A program made the translations under genes and the position numbers. A stretch of DNA of 34,550 nucleotides, taken from the NCBI GenBank assembly GCA_024400425.1, contig JAKSMV010000029.1, positions 1 through 34,550 of the forward strand, read 5' to 3'. Position 1 is the first letter of the stretch. Each line of letters starts with the position of its first letter. The notes beneath the pieces were generated by a model that was not told the origin of the DNA, did no database searches, and was given only the letters and a program-made list of their open reading frames with translations. Of the stretch, positions 24,002-31,894 are shown piece by piece. Source of the DNA: Bacteroidales bacterium (GTDB lineage Bacteria > Bacteroidota > Bacteroidia > Bacteroidales > F082).

Positions 24002-25789
24002 ATGATTAATGTAACAATAGATAACAAACATATCCAGGTTGAACCAGGTACCACCATTCTGAAGGCTGCTCGTCAAGCTGGTATTGATATTCCTACCCTT
24101 TGCTATTTCGAATTGGCAGGAATGAAATTTGAAAACAAACCCGGTGGCTGCCGCGTTTGCGTTGTCGAAGTGGTGAAGGATTTCAACGGCAAACCACGTC
24201 GTAACCTTGCTCCAGCTTGCGCTACCGATTGCGTCGAAGGCATGGAAGTGCTGACTCACAGCCCACGTGTTATCAACGCCCGTAAGACCGTCGTCGAACT
24301 GATCCTCAGCGACCACCCGAACGATTGCTTACAGTGCGAAAAGAGTGGCGACTGCGAACTTCAAACTCTGGCTCAGAAGCTCGGCATCCGCGAAATTCCT
24401 TTCAAGGGCGCTCAATCGACCTACCGTAAGGACCAGACCTTGTCAGTCATGCGTGACGTTGACAAGTGCGTCATGTGCCGTCGTTGCGAAACCATGTGCA
24501 ACACCGTCCAAAGCGTTGGTGCTCTGTCAGCTATCAACCGTGGCTTCAATGCCGTCGTTGCTCCTGCTTTCGAAATGAACCTCGCTGAATCGAGCTGCGT
24601 CAACTGCGGACAGTGCGTCCAGGTTTGCCCTGTCGGTGCCTTGACTTTGGTTGATAACATCTCTGACGTGATGAAGGCCATCAACGATCCTACCAAGACC
24701 GTCGTCGTTCAAACTGCTCCTGCAGTCCGCGTCGCCCTCGGTGAAGAATTCGGTATGGAACCTGGCACCATCGTCACTGGTAAGATGGCTGCCGCTCTCC
24801 GTCAACTCGGCTTCGACTACGTGTTCGATACCGACTGGAGCGCTGACCTCACCATCATGGAAGAAGGTACCGAGCTCCTCGGTCGCGTGAAGAAGTTCTT
24901 GAACGGCGAAAAGACCGCTCTGCCTCTGTTCACTTCATGCTGCCCAGGTTGGGTTTCATTCTATGAAAAGAACTTCCCAGACCTGCTCGACTATCCTTCA
25001 ACAGCTAAGTCACCTCAACAAATGTTTGGTGCTGTCGCCAAGAACTACTTCGCACAGAAGATCGGCGTGAAGAGAGAAGACATGGTTGTCGTCTCCATTA
25101 TGCCTTGCTTGGCTAAGAAGAGCGAATGCGCTCGCGACGAATTCAAGGTCAACGGCAATCCAGATGTCGACTTCTCACTGACGACTCGCGAATTTGCCCA
25201 CATGATCAAGCAATGCAACATCGACCTGAACAACCTTCCAGAAGAAGACTTCGATAGCCCACTTGGCCAATCAACAGGTGCTGCTGTCATCTTCGGTGCT
25301 ACCGGTGGTGTTATGGAAGCTGCTGTCCGTACTGCTTACGAAGTCTATACTGGCAAACCTCTTGCTAACATCGACCTCGAAGTGGTCCGCGGCCTCGAAG
25401 GCATGAAGGAAGCTACCGTTGACTTCAACGGTCTCCCAGTTCACGTTGGCGTTTGCTACGGCCTTGCCAATGCCCGCAAGATGATGGAAGAAGTCCGCAA
25501 TGGTAACCCACGCGGCTTCCACTTCATCGAAGTCATGGCTTGCCCTGGCGGTTGCATCGGCGGTGCTGGTCAACCTTACCACCATGGCAACAGCGACATC
25601 ATCCGCAAGCGTATGGAAGCTACCTATCGTGAAGATGCTGGCAAACCAATCCGTAAGTCACACGAAAATCCTGATATCATCGCTATCTACAAGGAATACT
25701 ACGGTGAACCTTGCGGCCACCTCAGCCACGAACAGCTCCACACCCATTACTTTGACAAATCACAACACGTTGAAGCTTGTGGTGAATAA
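24002..25789 (+). CDS. hydA: [FeFe]-hydrogenase catalytic subunit
   Basis: A 595-residue catalytic subunit. The N-terminus holds a plant-type [2Fe-2S] domain (C34, C50, C53, C73), then the HxxxCxxCxxxxxC cluster site (H105, C109, C112, C118) and two [4Fe-4S] clusters (CVMCRRCETMC and CVNCGQCVQVC, 156-209). The H-cluster domain follows: TSCCPGW (C313 proton-transfer, C314 ligand), IMPCLAKKSE (C369) and EVMACPGGCIGGAGQP (C514, C518). All essential residues are present. ATG 24002 was chosen because it follows AAAGGAGAT at the right distance; an upstream in-frame TTG at 23984 is poorer. The domain set matches group A3 bifurcating hydrogenases, which make H2 from NADH plus reduced ferredoxin. Confidence 0.96.
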   Translation: MINVTIDNKHIQVEPGTTILKAARQAGIDIPTLCYFELAGMKFENKPGGCRVCVVEVVKDFNGKPRRNLAPACATDCVEGMEVLTHSPRVINARKTVVELILSDHPNDCLQCEKSGDCELQTLAQKLGIREIPFKGAQSTYRKDQTLSVMRDVDKCVMCRRCETMCNTVQSVGALSAINRGFNAVVAPAFEMNLAESSCVNCGQCVQVCPVGALTLVDNISDVMKAINDPTKTVVVQTAPAVRVALGEEFGMEPGTIVTGKMAAALRQLGFDYVFDTDWSADLTIMEEGTELLGRVKKFLNGEKTALPLFTSCCPGWVSFYEKNFPDLLDYPSTAKSPQQMFGAVAKNYFAQKIGVKREDMVVVSIMPCLAKKSECARDEFKVNGNPDVDFSLTTREFAHMIKQCNIDLNNLPEEDFDSPLGQSTGAAVIFGATGGVMEAAVRTAYEVYTGKPLANIDLEVVRGLEGMKEATVDFNGLPVHVGVCYGLANARKMMEEVRNGNPRGFHFIEVMACPGGCIGGAGQPYHHGNSDIIRKRMEATYREDAGKPIRKSHENPDIIAIYKEYYGEPCGHLSHEQLHTHYFDKSQHVEACGE

Positions 25790-25819
25790 TGTTGTAAATA
25801 AATAGAAAGGATATTAAAT

Positions 25820-26296
25820 ATGGCAACTATTAAATTATCAGAATCAAAGATAAACTTCATCAAAGACGTTTGCAAATCTTTTGGCAACAAGGGCGGTGAA
25901 GTCATCAACGTGCTGCACAAGGTTCAGGGCGAATTCGGCTATCTGCCAAAGGAAGTCCAGGAAGTTGTTGCTCTCGAACTGAACATCCCTGTTTCAAGAG
26001 TTTACGGTATCGTTTCGTTCTACTCATTCTTCACCATGACTCCTAAAGGTGAATACCCAATCAGCGTTTGCTTGGGTACCGCTTGCTACGTGCGTGGTGC
26101 TGAAAAGGTTCTCGACGAACTGAAGCGTCAGCTCGGCATCGAAGTCGGTGAAGTTACCCCTGATGGTAAGTTCTCACTGACCGTCCTCCGTTGCGTTGGT
26201 GCTTGCGGTTTGGCTCCTGTCATCGAAGTCGGTGACAAGGTCTATGGCCGCATGACTCCTGACCGCGTGAAGGAAGTCCTCGCCGAATACAAATAA
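25820..26296 (+). CDS. hydC: NuoE-like [2Fe-2S] subunit of [FeFe]-hydrogenase
   Basis: A 158-residue NuoE-like protein. The four ligands of its [2Fe-2S] cluster are C84, C89, C125 and C129 (SVCLGTACYVRGAEKVLDEL and LRCVGACGLAPVIEV). The N-terminal helical part (LHKVQGEFGYLPKEVQEVVA) is the NuoE lead domain. It links NuoF-like electrons to the rest of the complex. In many clusters the NuoE-like gene comes first; here it is last, 30 bp after the catalytic gene, and a strong terminator follows. This completes a four-subunit NAD(H)-linked hydrogenase. Confidence 0.94.
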   Translation: MATIKLSESKINFIKDVCKSFGNKGGEVINVLHKVQGEFGYLPKEVQEVVALELNIPVSRVYGIVSFYSFFTMTPKGEYPISVCLGTACYVRGAEKVLDELKRQLGIEVGEVTPDGKFSLTVLRCVGACGLAPVIEVGDKVYGRMTPDRVKEVLAEYK

Positions 26297-26329
26297 TTAG
26301 GATTACACCTTATTATTATATAGGCAATG

Positions 26330-26364
26330 AAAAACTCCACTCTTCAGAAGGGTGGAGTTTTTTT
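26330..26364 (+). terminator. Terminator of the hydrogenase operon
   Basis: AAAACTCCAC (26331-26340) begins a stem that pairs with GTGGAGTTTT, the inner CTTC/GAAG pairing extends it, and a T-run of eight or so follows. Located 34 bp after the hydC stop. Confidence 0.9.
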
Positions 26365-26375
26365 TGTGAATTAAT

Positions 26376-26403
26376 TTGGTTCTGGATTATTTTTGTATAT
26401 TTG
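26376..26403 (+). promoter_or_regulatory. Promoter of the two-lipoprotein operon
   Basis: TTG at 26376-26378 and TATATTTG at 26396-26403, spacing 17 bp, located 24 bp before ATG 26428. Confidence 0.6.
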
Positions 26404-26427
26404 TACGGTTCAAAATCAAATTACATT

Positions 26428-27111
26428 ATGAGAAATACTACTTTACAACGGATTCATCTGCGACGTTTATTAAGCTTATGCATAGTCGCAGTTGTATTTG
26501 CTTTGCTCGCCATTAGTTGCAAGCCAGATGATGTTATTAAACAAATCATTCCTTCTACTGACACACTGGTCATTCGAGAGGGAAATTATTCGGTGTTGAC
26601 TCTGACAAACAATTCCGACCAGTTGTGCTTTTGGAATATTGATGATGGCCCTTGGTGGATTGGCTGTGGATGTGAAGATGATTGTATCCTTCCGAAAGGA
26701 ACTATCGATATTGTGTTCTGGGGTAATATATATGACGATTTTACCGAACCAATAATTGGTGATTTTCACATTAACACTAGTTTTGGATCTGTTCCCATTA
26801 CAGTGATATGCTATCCCAATTTGGAAACTCTTTATGAGATACCTCATGAGTTGCATTTCCCATTGGGTGTTGACTCGCAAAGGTTGACCATAGAAAATAT
26901 TGGTAATGTTCAACTTGACTATTCAGTGACTTCTTTTTCGCCAGCCATTAGCATATCTCAAACTTCTGGAGAAGTTGCAGTAGGACTTCATGCTAATATC
27001 GGTGTTACCGTAGATCGTGAAGCCATTCGTGGCGATTTGGAAACATTATACCTTAATGTTACCATCAATGGAGAAATCAACACCGTCAGATTGCGTGTCA
27101 ATATGGAATAA
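26428..27111 (+). CDS. Lipoprotein with paired Ig-like (BACON-type) domains
   Basis: A 227-residue lipoprotein. The signal has an unusually basic N-region (MRNTTLQRIHLRRLL), a hydrophobic core and the lipobox LAISC, lipid attachment at C31. The mature part looks like two beta-sandwich domains, each beginning with a strand of the kind TDTLVIREGNYSVLTLTNNS and LHFPLGVDSQRLTIENIGN. This fits BACON or other Ig-like folds common in Bacteroidetes surface proteins. ATG 26428 fits the promoter; an in-frame TTG at 26401 overlaps the -7 box and is unlikely. The next protein's first 220 residues look paralogous. Function unknown; probably surface or outer-membrane associated. Confidence 0.75.
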   Translation: MRNTTLQRIHLRRLLSLCIVAVVFALLAISCKPDDVIKQIIPSTDTLVIREGNYSVLTLTNNSDQLCFWNIDDGPWWIGCGCEDDCILPKGTIDIVFWGNIYDDFTEPIIGDFHINTSFGSVPITVICYPNLETLYEIPHELHFPLGVDSQRLTIENIGNVQLDYSVTSFSPAISISQTSGEVAVGLHANIGVTVDREAIRGDLETLYLNVTINGEINTVRLRVNME

Positions 27112-27125
27112 GTTTAATTAAACAA

Positions 27126-28772
27126 ATGAATTATATGAAACAAATTGCTAAGTATTTGAGTTTTGTTCTGCTTGTCTTCATGTTGTCTGTTGCAGGCTGC
27201 AAAAAAGAAAACTATAACAATATAGCCACTTGTTTGAAACTTTCAGCTGACACCTTGGCTGTACATGGCGATGAAGAAGTGACTTTGACGATTCGAAATG
27301 ATGGTTCGGATACATGGGATTATAGATTTCATTCTGCCTACAGTGATATTTATTGTAATGATTATCCTGGCGACCTTGAGCCAGGTGAGGAGGGGACTTT
27401 CCGTTTTTCGTGTCAGCGGGATCGCGGCGATGTTGAGGTGCATCGATATGAATTAATTATTACTTCCAATTTGGGATATGTGGTGATTCATTTTATTAGT
27501 ATCCCAGAAAATATTGAAAATCAGTGCTATGTAAATAAAAAAATCTATTTTCCCAATGGTGCGTCTAGCTTCAAATTTCCTATCGACAATTGTGGTTCAA
27601 CCGCGATTACATATTCCATCACTTCATCTTCTGGCAAAGTAGAGTTGCCTTCGCCTTCGGGCAGAATCCTACCGTATGGTCGTGCCGAAATCGAAGTGAA
27701 GGTGAACGACCTCTCGTTTTGGCAAGGCAACAATTCGGCTGAACTCTATGTGAATTCTGGCAATGTGATAGATACAGTTCGTGTTTTCATGGAAAAGAAA
27801 ATAATGATTGACGGAAATGTGACCGATGCGGCTTATTCGGGATCACTTGACAAATTGGTGTATCTCACAGATAAATCGACATTGGTCATCTTTGATCCGA
27901 TAACGAAGACCCATGACGTAATACGACTTACAAGGTCAGGATATCCGCTTGCCCTCTCTCCTGATGGGAAAAAAGCACTGGTGGGTTATGGCAATGGAGT
28001 TGCCATGATTGATTTGCAAAATCAATATGTCATTACTGAAGCAGAATGGGATGTCCAATATCCAATAGAAAGTATAGCTTTATGTTCAGATGATTGGGCA
28101 TATCTGGGGTGCGAGGATGGATTGTATTGTGCTGATTTAAATAGTTTTAATTTGGAATTGTCTCCAACGATTTGGGCGACTTCAAAACTATTTATTCATC
28201 CTTCGGGTAATTATTTGTATGGTATGATGCATTCGGGAATTTATAAATACGCCGTTCATGATGGGGAAATGAATTTTGTGCAACATTTTGAACTTGATGA
28301 TTATGATGAATATATGCTAGGCTTCTCAAAAGAAGGAGACAAACTGTTTACCAGCAATGGCTCAATTTATCAAGTTTCAGACCATCCAGAAGACAATCTC
28401 GAATTGATTGGAAAAGCTGAAATAGGTTTTGACGAAGAAGATTATGCTTTATACCATTCCTATGAGCTCAGTTGCATGAATTACAATGATTTGAATCATA
28501 GGTTGTATATGGTTGAATATTTTGATGATTATTACTATTACCACCAATATCCATGCGTCTATGTCAGTAATTTGGATGATTTGCAACCTGTTGAAAACAT
28601 TTACACCGAGCCTTCTTTGACTGTGGATGCTTCGGGATTGGTGTCGATGACTTGGGATTGGAAGCCGGCTTATGCATTTGTCAGTGCAGATGGCAGCACG
28701 ATTTATATGCTTTCCGTACGATACTTTGACCTACCGATTGAGGAGTGGGCTTTAGAAATCATCCCGTTGTAG
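27126..28772 (+). CDS. Lipoprotein with Ig-like domains and a predicted beta-propeller
   Basis: A 548-residue lipoprotein with lipobox SVAGC (C25). Residues about 37-222 look like the previous protein: LSADTLAVHGDEEVTLTIRN, IYFPNGASSFKFPIDNCG and a closing NVIDTVRVFMEKK. The remaining 320 residues contain repeated blade-like segments with the pattern xxxxYLTDKSTLVIFDPIT, YPLALSPDGKKALVGYGNG, DWAYLGCEDGLYCADL and LFIHPSGNYLYGMMHSGIY, as in WD40/YVTN-like propellers of about six blades. A surface binding or sensing role is likely. The gene is 14 bp after its paralogue. The ATG at 27135 is an alternative start. Confidence 0.72.
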   Translation: MNYMKQIAKYLSFVLLVFMLSVAGCKKENYNNIATCLKLSADTLAVHGDEEVTLTIRNDGSDTWDYRFHSAYSDIYCNDYPGDLEPGEEGTFRFSCQRDRGDVEVHRYELIITSNLGYVVIHFISIPENIENQCYVNKKIYFPNGASSFKFPIDNCGSTAITYSITSSSGKVELPSPSGRILPYGRAEIEVKVNDLSFWQGNNSAELYVNSGNVIDTVRVFMEKKIMIDGNVTDAAYSGSLDKLVYLTDKSTLVIFDPITKTHDVIRLTRSGYPLALSPDGKKALVGYGNGVAMIDLQNQYVITEAEWDVQYPIESIALCSDDWAYLGCEDGLYCADLNSFNLELSPTIWATSKLFIHPSGNYLYGMMHSGIYKYAVHDGEMNFVQHFELDDYDEYMLGFSKEGDKLFTSNGSIYQVSDHPEDNLELIGKAEIGFDEEDYALYHSYELSCMNYNDLNHRLYMVEYFDDYYYYHQYPCVYVSNLDDLQPVENIYTEPSLTVDASGLVSMTWDWKPAYAFVSADGSTIYMLSVRYFDLPIEEWALEIIPL

Positions 28773-28794
28773 AATGCAATTTTTGAAATAAATA

Positions 28795-28824
28795 AAACCC
28801 TCCGTCCGAAAGGGTGGAGGGTTT
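28795..28824. terminator. Bidirectional terminator between lipoprotein and flavodiiron genes
   Basis: AAACCCTCC (28795-28803) pairs with GGAGGGTTT (28816-28824). The two genes converge here, and A-runs and T-runs on either side serve both directions. Confidence 0.8.
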
Positions 28825-28850
28825 ATGTTTGTGTCTAATAGGAAATCGGA

Positions 28851-30041
28851 TTAAGCTTTTACCGCTTCAGCAATAGCCTTGCCCAAGTTGTAAAGCCTAT
28901 CGATGTCTTCCTCGCGGATAGGAGCGCCTTGCACCTCGACACTTTCGGCAGCGAGATCCCATTGGTTTTCTTCGGCAATCTTCGTTAGGGTCTTCAATCC
29001 GCCTCCGCCCCAAGTCTTGCCGCCAAACAAACCAAAGACTTTGTCTTTCGGCTTGAACTCGACGATTTCGTGAGTCAGCAGATTCATGTTTGGGAACATG
29101 TTGCCGTAGTGGGCGCAAGCTCCGATGATGACACCTTTGTATTTCCAAATATCGCTCATGATGAAAGAGACTTCGGTCTTGGCCACGTCATAGACGCGGA
29201 TGTTCTTGATGCCGGCTTTGGCAGCGCCACGGGCTATGATGTCGGCCATGCGGGCAGTGTTGCCGTACATGGAACCGTAAACAATCACGATGCCTTCCTC
29301 GCTTTGGTGACTGCTCCATTGGATGTATTTGTCGAGAACCCATTGCAGATTGCTGCGCCAAACGAGTCCGTGCGATGGAGCTATCATCTTGATTTCCAAA
29401 CCACCGAGTTTCTGAATGGCTTTCAGGGTAGGTCCTGCTACCTTGCCGACGATGTTGGCATAATAGCGACGCATATCGTCCTCATAAAAACTGATGTCGG
29501 TTTCATCATCGAAAATGCCACCATTCAAGGCACCGAATCCGCCGAAAGCATCATTTGAAAAGACAATCTTTGTGTTTTGCTCGTATGTGACCATCGATTC
29601 GGGCCAATGGACCATCGGAACCATGAAGAATTGGAACGTATGCTGACCGATGTTCAGCGTTTCTCCTTCGGCGACGACGAGTTTGTTGGTGATTGGACCA
29701 TAGAATGCCTCCAAGGGAGCAAAGGTCTTCGCATTTCCAACCACTTGTACTTCAGGATATTCCCTAATGATGGCACCAATGGAACCGCTATGGTCGGGTT
29801 CATCGTGGTTGATGACAAGATAATCGATTTTTCGATTACCGAGGATGTTTTTCACCTTGTGGAGATACTCGTCGAAGAAACCCGCTTCAACGGGGTCGAT
29901 GAGGGCGACTTTGTCGTCAACAACCAAGTATGAATTGTATGAAACGCCGTTTGGCAATTCCATGTGGTTTTCGAACAGTTCAGTACGTCGGTCGTTTGCG
30001 CCAACGTAAAAAATGTTTTCGCTTAAAGTGATGTGTTTCAT
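28851..30041 (-). CDS. fprA: Flavodiiron protein (FprA-family A-type flavoprotein)
   Basis: A 396-residue flavodiiron protein. The diiron ligands in the lactamase-like domain are H79, E81, D83 and H84 in INHDEPDHSGS, followed by the H at about 145 in MVHWPESM, D164 in FSNDAFGGFG and H at about 225 in PSHGLVWR. The C-terminal flavodoxin domain has the FMN loop VYGSMYGNTARMAD. It should reduce O2 (and perhaps NO) to water without producing peroxide, taking electrons from the rubredoxin fusion encoded 3 bp upstream. It is the last gene of a - strand operon with perR. Confidence 0.95.
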   Translation of the reverse strand: MKHITLSENIFYVGANDRRTELFENHMELPNGVSYNSYLVVDDKVALIDPVEAGFFDEYLHKVKNILGNRKIDYLVINHDEPDHSGSIGAIIREYPEVQVVGNAKTFAPLEAFYGPITNKLVVAEGETLNIGQHTFQFFMVPMVHWPESMVTYEQNTKIVFSNDAFGGFGALNGGIFDDETDISFYEDDMRRYYANIVGKVAGPTLKAIQKLGGLEIKMIAPSHGLVWRSNLQWVLDKYIQWSSHQSEEGIVIVYGSMYGNTARMADIIARGAAKAGIKNIRVYDVAKTEVSFIMSDIWKYKGVIIGACAHYGNMFPNMNLLTHEIVEFKPKDKVFGLFGGKTWGGGGLKTLTKIAEENQWDLAAESVEVQGAPIREEDIDRLYNLGKAIAEAVKA

Positions 30042-30044
30042 GGC

Positions 30045-30668
30045 TTAAAGTATTTCTTCGAAGTCTTCTTTTCCGTGTTTGCAGGTTGGGCAGATGAAAT
30101 CGTCTGGCAGCTCGTCACCTTCGTAAATGTAGCCGCATACCTTGCAGACCCAACGGCGTTTGCCATTGGCAGGTTTTTCAGCCTTGGGCTGAGGTTTCGG
30201 CTTGATGTTGGTCTGGTAATAGTCGTAGGTGACTGATGGCTTGTCAGAGAGCACTTCGGCATCGAGCACTTCACCGATGAACATGGTATGTGTGCCGAAA
30301 TCAATGGTTTCCACCACATGGCAAGCGATGAAAGCATTGGTGAAATTCGGGAGGTAAAGTACATGATTCACAGTGCGATGCTCTTCTTTGCAGTCCTCAA
30401 ACTTGTTGACGTTCCGACCCGATTGGAATCCGAAATGCTCGAACACTTTCATGGGTGTTTCGGTGGTCAGCATTGAGAGGTTGAAAACGCACGAATCCTT
30501 GATGAGGTCGTGGGTGTAGTTGCTCTTGTTGACGTTGACAGCGATGCGAAGCGGGTTGCTCGTGAGTTGCATCACCGAATTGACGATGCAGCCGTTGTCG
30601 TGGTTCTCGTAATTTGTGGAGAGGACGTAGAGTCCGTAACCGATTTTGAATAAAGCCTTGTTGTCCAT
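30045..30668 (-). CDS. hrb: Flavin reductase-rubredoxin fusion (high-molecular-weight rubredoxin)
   Basis: A 207-residue fusion. Residues 1-150 form a flavin reductase-like FMN domain (YGLYVLSTNYENHDNGCIVNS). A Lys/Pro linker (KPKPQPKAEKP) leads to a rubredoxin (about 172-207) with CxxC at C175/C178 and CPTC at C193/C196 (WVCKVCGYIYEGDELPDDF). Proteins of this type, called Hrb in Moorella, move NAD(P)H electrons to flavodiiron proteins. The gene sits between perR and fprA, and its stop is 3 bp before the fprA start. It probably forms the O2-reduction chain with FprA. Confidence 0.9.
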   Translation of the reverse strand: MDNKALFKIGYGLYVLSTNYENHDNGCIVNSVMQLTSNPLRIAVNVNKSNYTHDLIKDSCVFNLSMLTTETPMKVFEHFGFQSGRNVNKFEDCKEEHRTVNHVLYLPNFTNAFIACHVVETIDFGTHTMFIGEVLDAEVLSDKPSVTYDYYQTNIKPKPQPKAEKPANGKRRWVCKVCGYIYEGDELPDDFICPTCKHGKEDFEEIL

Positions 30669-30689
30669 AATTAAAATGTATTTGGTTGG

Positions 30690-31127
30690 TTATAGGTTTA
30701 ATAAGGTTCTGATTTCTTCAGTTTTGTCTTTCGACGAGCATTCTTTGCAGACACCGTAATAGAATAATTTGACATCGCTAACTTTGAAACCTTCCATTTC
30801 AGGAGTCTTGATCTCAGGAAGTGGAAAGTCGTAAATCTTACCGCATTTGTGGCATTTGAAGTGGGTGTGATTCTTAATGTTAGCATCATAGTGCATCACA
30901 TCGTCATCAGTTAGGAAACGATTGATGATGCCTTCTTCCACAAATAATGTCAAAGTGTTGTAAATGGTTGTTTTAGAGAGGGTAGGCATTGATGCCGAAA
31001 GGGCATTGTAGATGTTGTCAACCGTGGGATGCGTGTGGTGCGTCTCCATATAATTCAGTATGGCAATACGTTGCATCGATGGGTTGATGCCTCGTTCTCT
31101 TAGTCTTGTTGCAGTGTCGATTAGCAT
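30690..31127 (-). CDS. perR: PerR-type Fur-family peroxide/oxygen regulator
   Basis: A 145-residue Fur-family repressor. It has an N-terminal winged helix and a C-terminal dimerisation domain with the structural zinc cysteines C92/C95 (KCHKCG) and C127/C130 (GVCKEC). The regulatory metal ligands match PerR rather than Fur: H33, D81, H87, H89 and D100, corresponding to H37, D85, H91, H93 and D104 of Bacillus PerR. D100 in place of the Fur glutamate is the telling residue. It should repress its own operon and release on peroxide-driven oxidation. A perfect PerR-like box lies 12 bp upstream. Confidence 0.92.
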   Translation of the reverse strand: MLIDTATRLRERGINPSMQRIAILNYMETHHTHPTVDNIYNALSASMPTLSKTTIYNTLTLFVEEGIINRFLTDDDVMHYDANIKNHTHFKCHKCGKIYDFPLPEIKTPEMEGFKVSDVKLFYYGVCKECSSKDKTEEIRTLLNL

Positions 31128-31138
31128 GTTTTACAATT

Positions 31139-31153
31139 TTGTAATTATTACAA
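31139..31153. promoter_or_regulatory. PerR-type operator, 7-1-7 inverted repeat
   Basis: TTGTAAT-T-ATTACAA is a perfect 7-1-7 inverted repeat, very close to the Bacillus PerR box TTATAAT-n-ATTATAA. It lies between the perR start and its -7 box, so bound PerR would block transcription. A second inverted pair TTACAA-TT-TTGTAA overlaps at 31131-31144. Confidence 0.8.
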
Positions 31154-31167
31154 TTTTAAACTCGCTG

Positions 31168-31196
31168 CAAAAATAGTAAAAAAAACATAATTGCAA
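31168..31196 (-). promoter_or_regulatory. Promoter of the perR-hrb-fprA operon
   Basis: Reading the - strand, TTG (31196-31194) and TATTTTTG (31175-31168) are 18 bp apart. The start site would fall near 31161, just upstream of the PerR box. Confidence 0.65.
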
Positions 31197-31223
31197 CTAT
31201 TGAGTGAAAAAATGGTAATTTTG
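31191..31223 (+). promoter_or_regulatory. Divergent promoter of the exonuclease gene
   Basis: TTG at 31191-31193 and TAATTTTG at 31216-31223, spacing 22 bp. TTGCAA (31191-31196) is self-complementary and could serve as the -33 element for both directions. Confidence 0.5.
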
Positions 31224-31235
31224 CAAAAAATTAGA

Positions 31236-31844
31236 ATGAATCAAGGTATGGAAGAATCCATCAATAATGAAAACAAGCCGCGAAGCCGCCGACCAAGAAG
31301 GCCAAAGAAGCCTGAGGTTAAGGTGCAGCCAAAATATATTCCTGATTATCATCTCACTGACTTTGTAGCCATCGATTTTGAGGCGGCAAATGCGGCCTTT
31401 ACGAGTGCTTGCAGCATGGGAGTGGTCATTGTGCGGAATGGCGAAATCGTGGAGCGGTATTACGGCTTGATGAAGCCCGAACCGAATCATTACGATTGGT
31501 ATAATACTAAGGTGCATGGACTGAAAAAATCAGATACCGAGAATGCACCGCGCTTTCCGTTTCTTTGGAAGCAGTTGGAAGAAAAGGTGAAGGGGTTGCC
31601 ATTTGTGGCTCATGGAATGCTTTTCGAGCAGAATGTGCTTCGGGCTTTGCACGAATTTTACCATATTCCTTATCCAAATTATGAATTCTATTGCACGCAT
31701 ATCGGTTCGCAAGAACGTGTGCCCGACATAGAAAACCATAAGTTGCAGACGGTGGCCAAACATTTTGGCTTCGACCTTGAAAAACATCACAACGCTTTGG
31801 CTGATGCCGAGGCTTGTGCTGTAATTGCAATAAATATTTTTTGA
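31236..31844 (+). CDS. DnaQ-like 3'-5' exonuclease domain protein
   Basis: A 202-residue protein with an Arg/Pro/Lys-rich N-terminal stretch (RSRRPRRPKKPEVKV, residues 16-30), then a DEDDh exonuclease fold. Motif I is VAIDFEAAN (D47, E49). Motif III is HHNALADAEA (H185, D190). Motif II reads FVAHGMLFEQNVL, with E131 where the family usually has Asp, so one metal ligand may be altered. ATG 31236 was chosen because earlier in-frame codons overlap the promoter. It might act in repair or RNA processing. Confidence 0.83.
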   Translation: MNQGMEESINNENKPRSRRPRRPKKPEVKVQPKYIPDYHLTDFVAIDFEAANAAFTSACSMGVVIVRNGEIVERYYGLMKPEPNHYDWYNTKVHGLKKSDTENAPRFPFLWKQLEEKVKGLPFVAHGMLFEQNVLRALHEFYHIPYPNYEFYCTHIGSQERVPDIENHKLQTVAKHFGFDLEKHHNALADAEACAVIAINIF

Positions 31845-31871
31845 TTTGTATTTAAAATACCTTTATCTTTG
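31841..31871 (+). promoter_or_regulatory. Promoter of the nfn fusion gene
   Basis: TTG 31841-31843 and TATCTTTG 31864-31871, spacing 20 bp, with ATG 31895 following 23 bp later. The -33 element overlaps the exonuclease stop codon. Confidence 0.65.
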
Positions 31872-31894
31872 GCGAAAATTTAATACATTGCATC

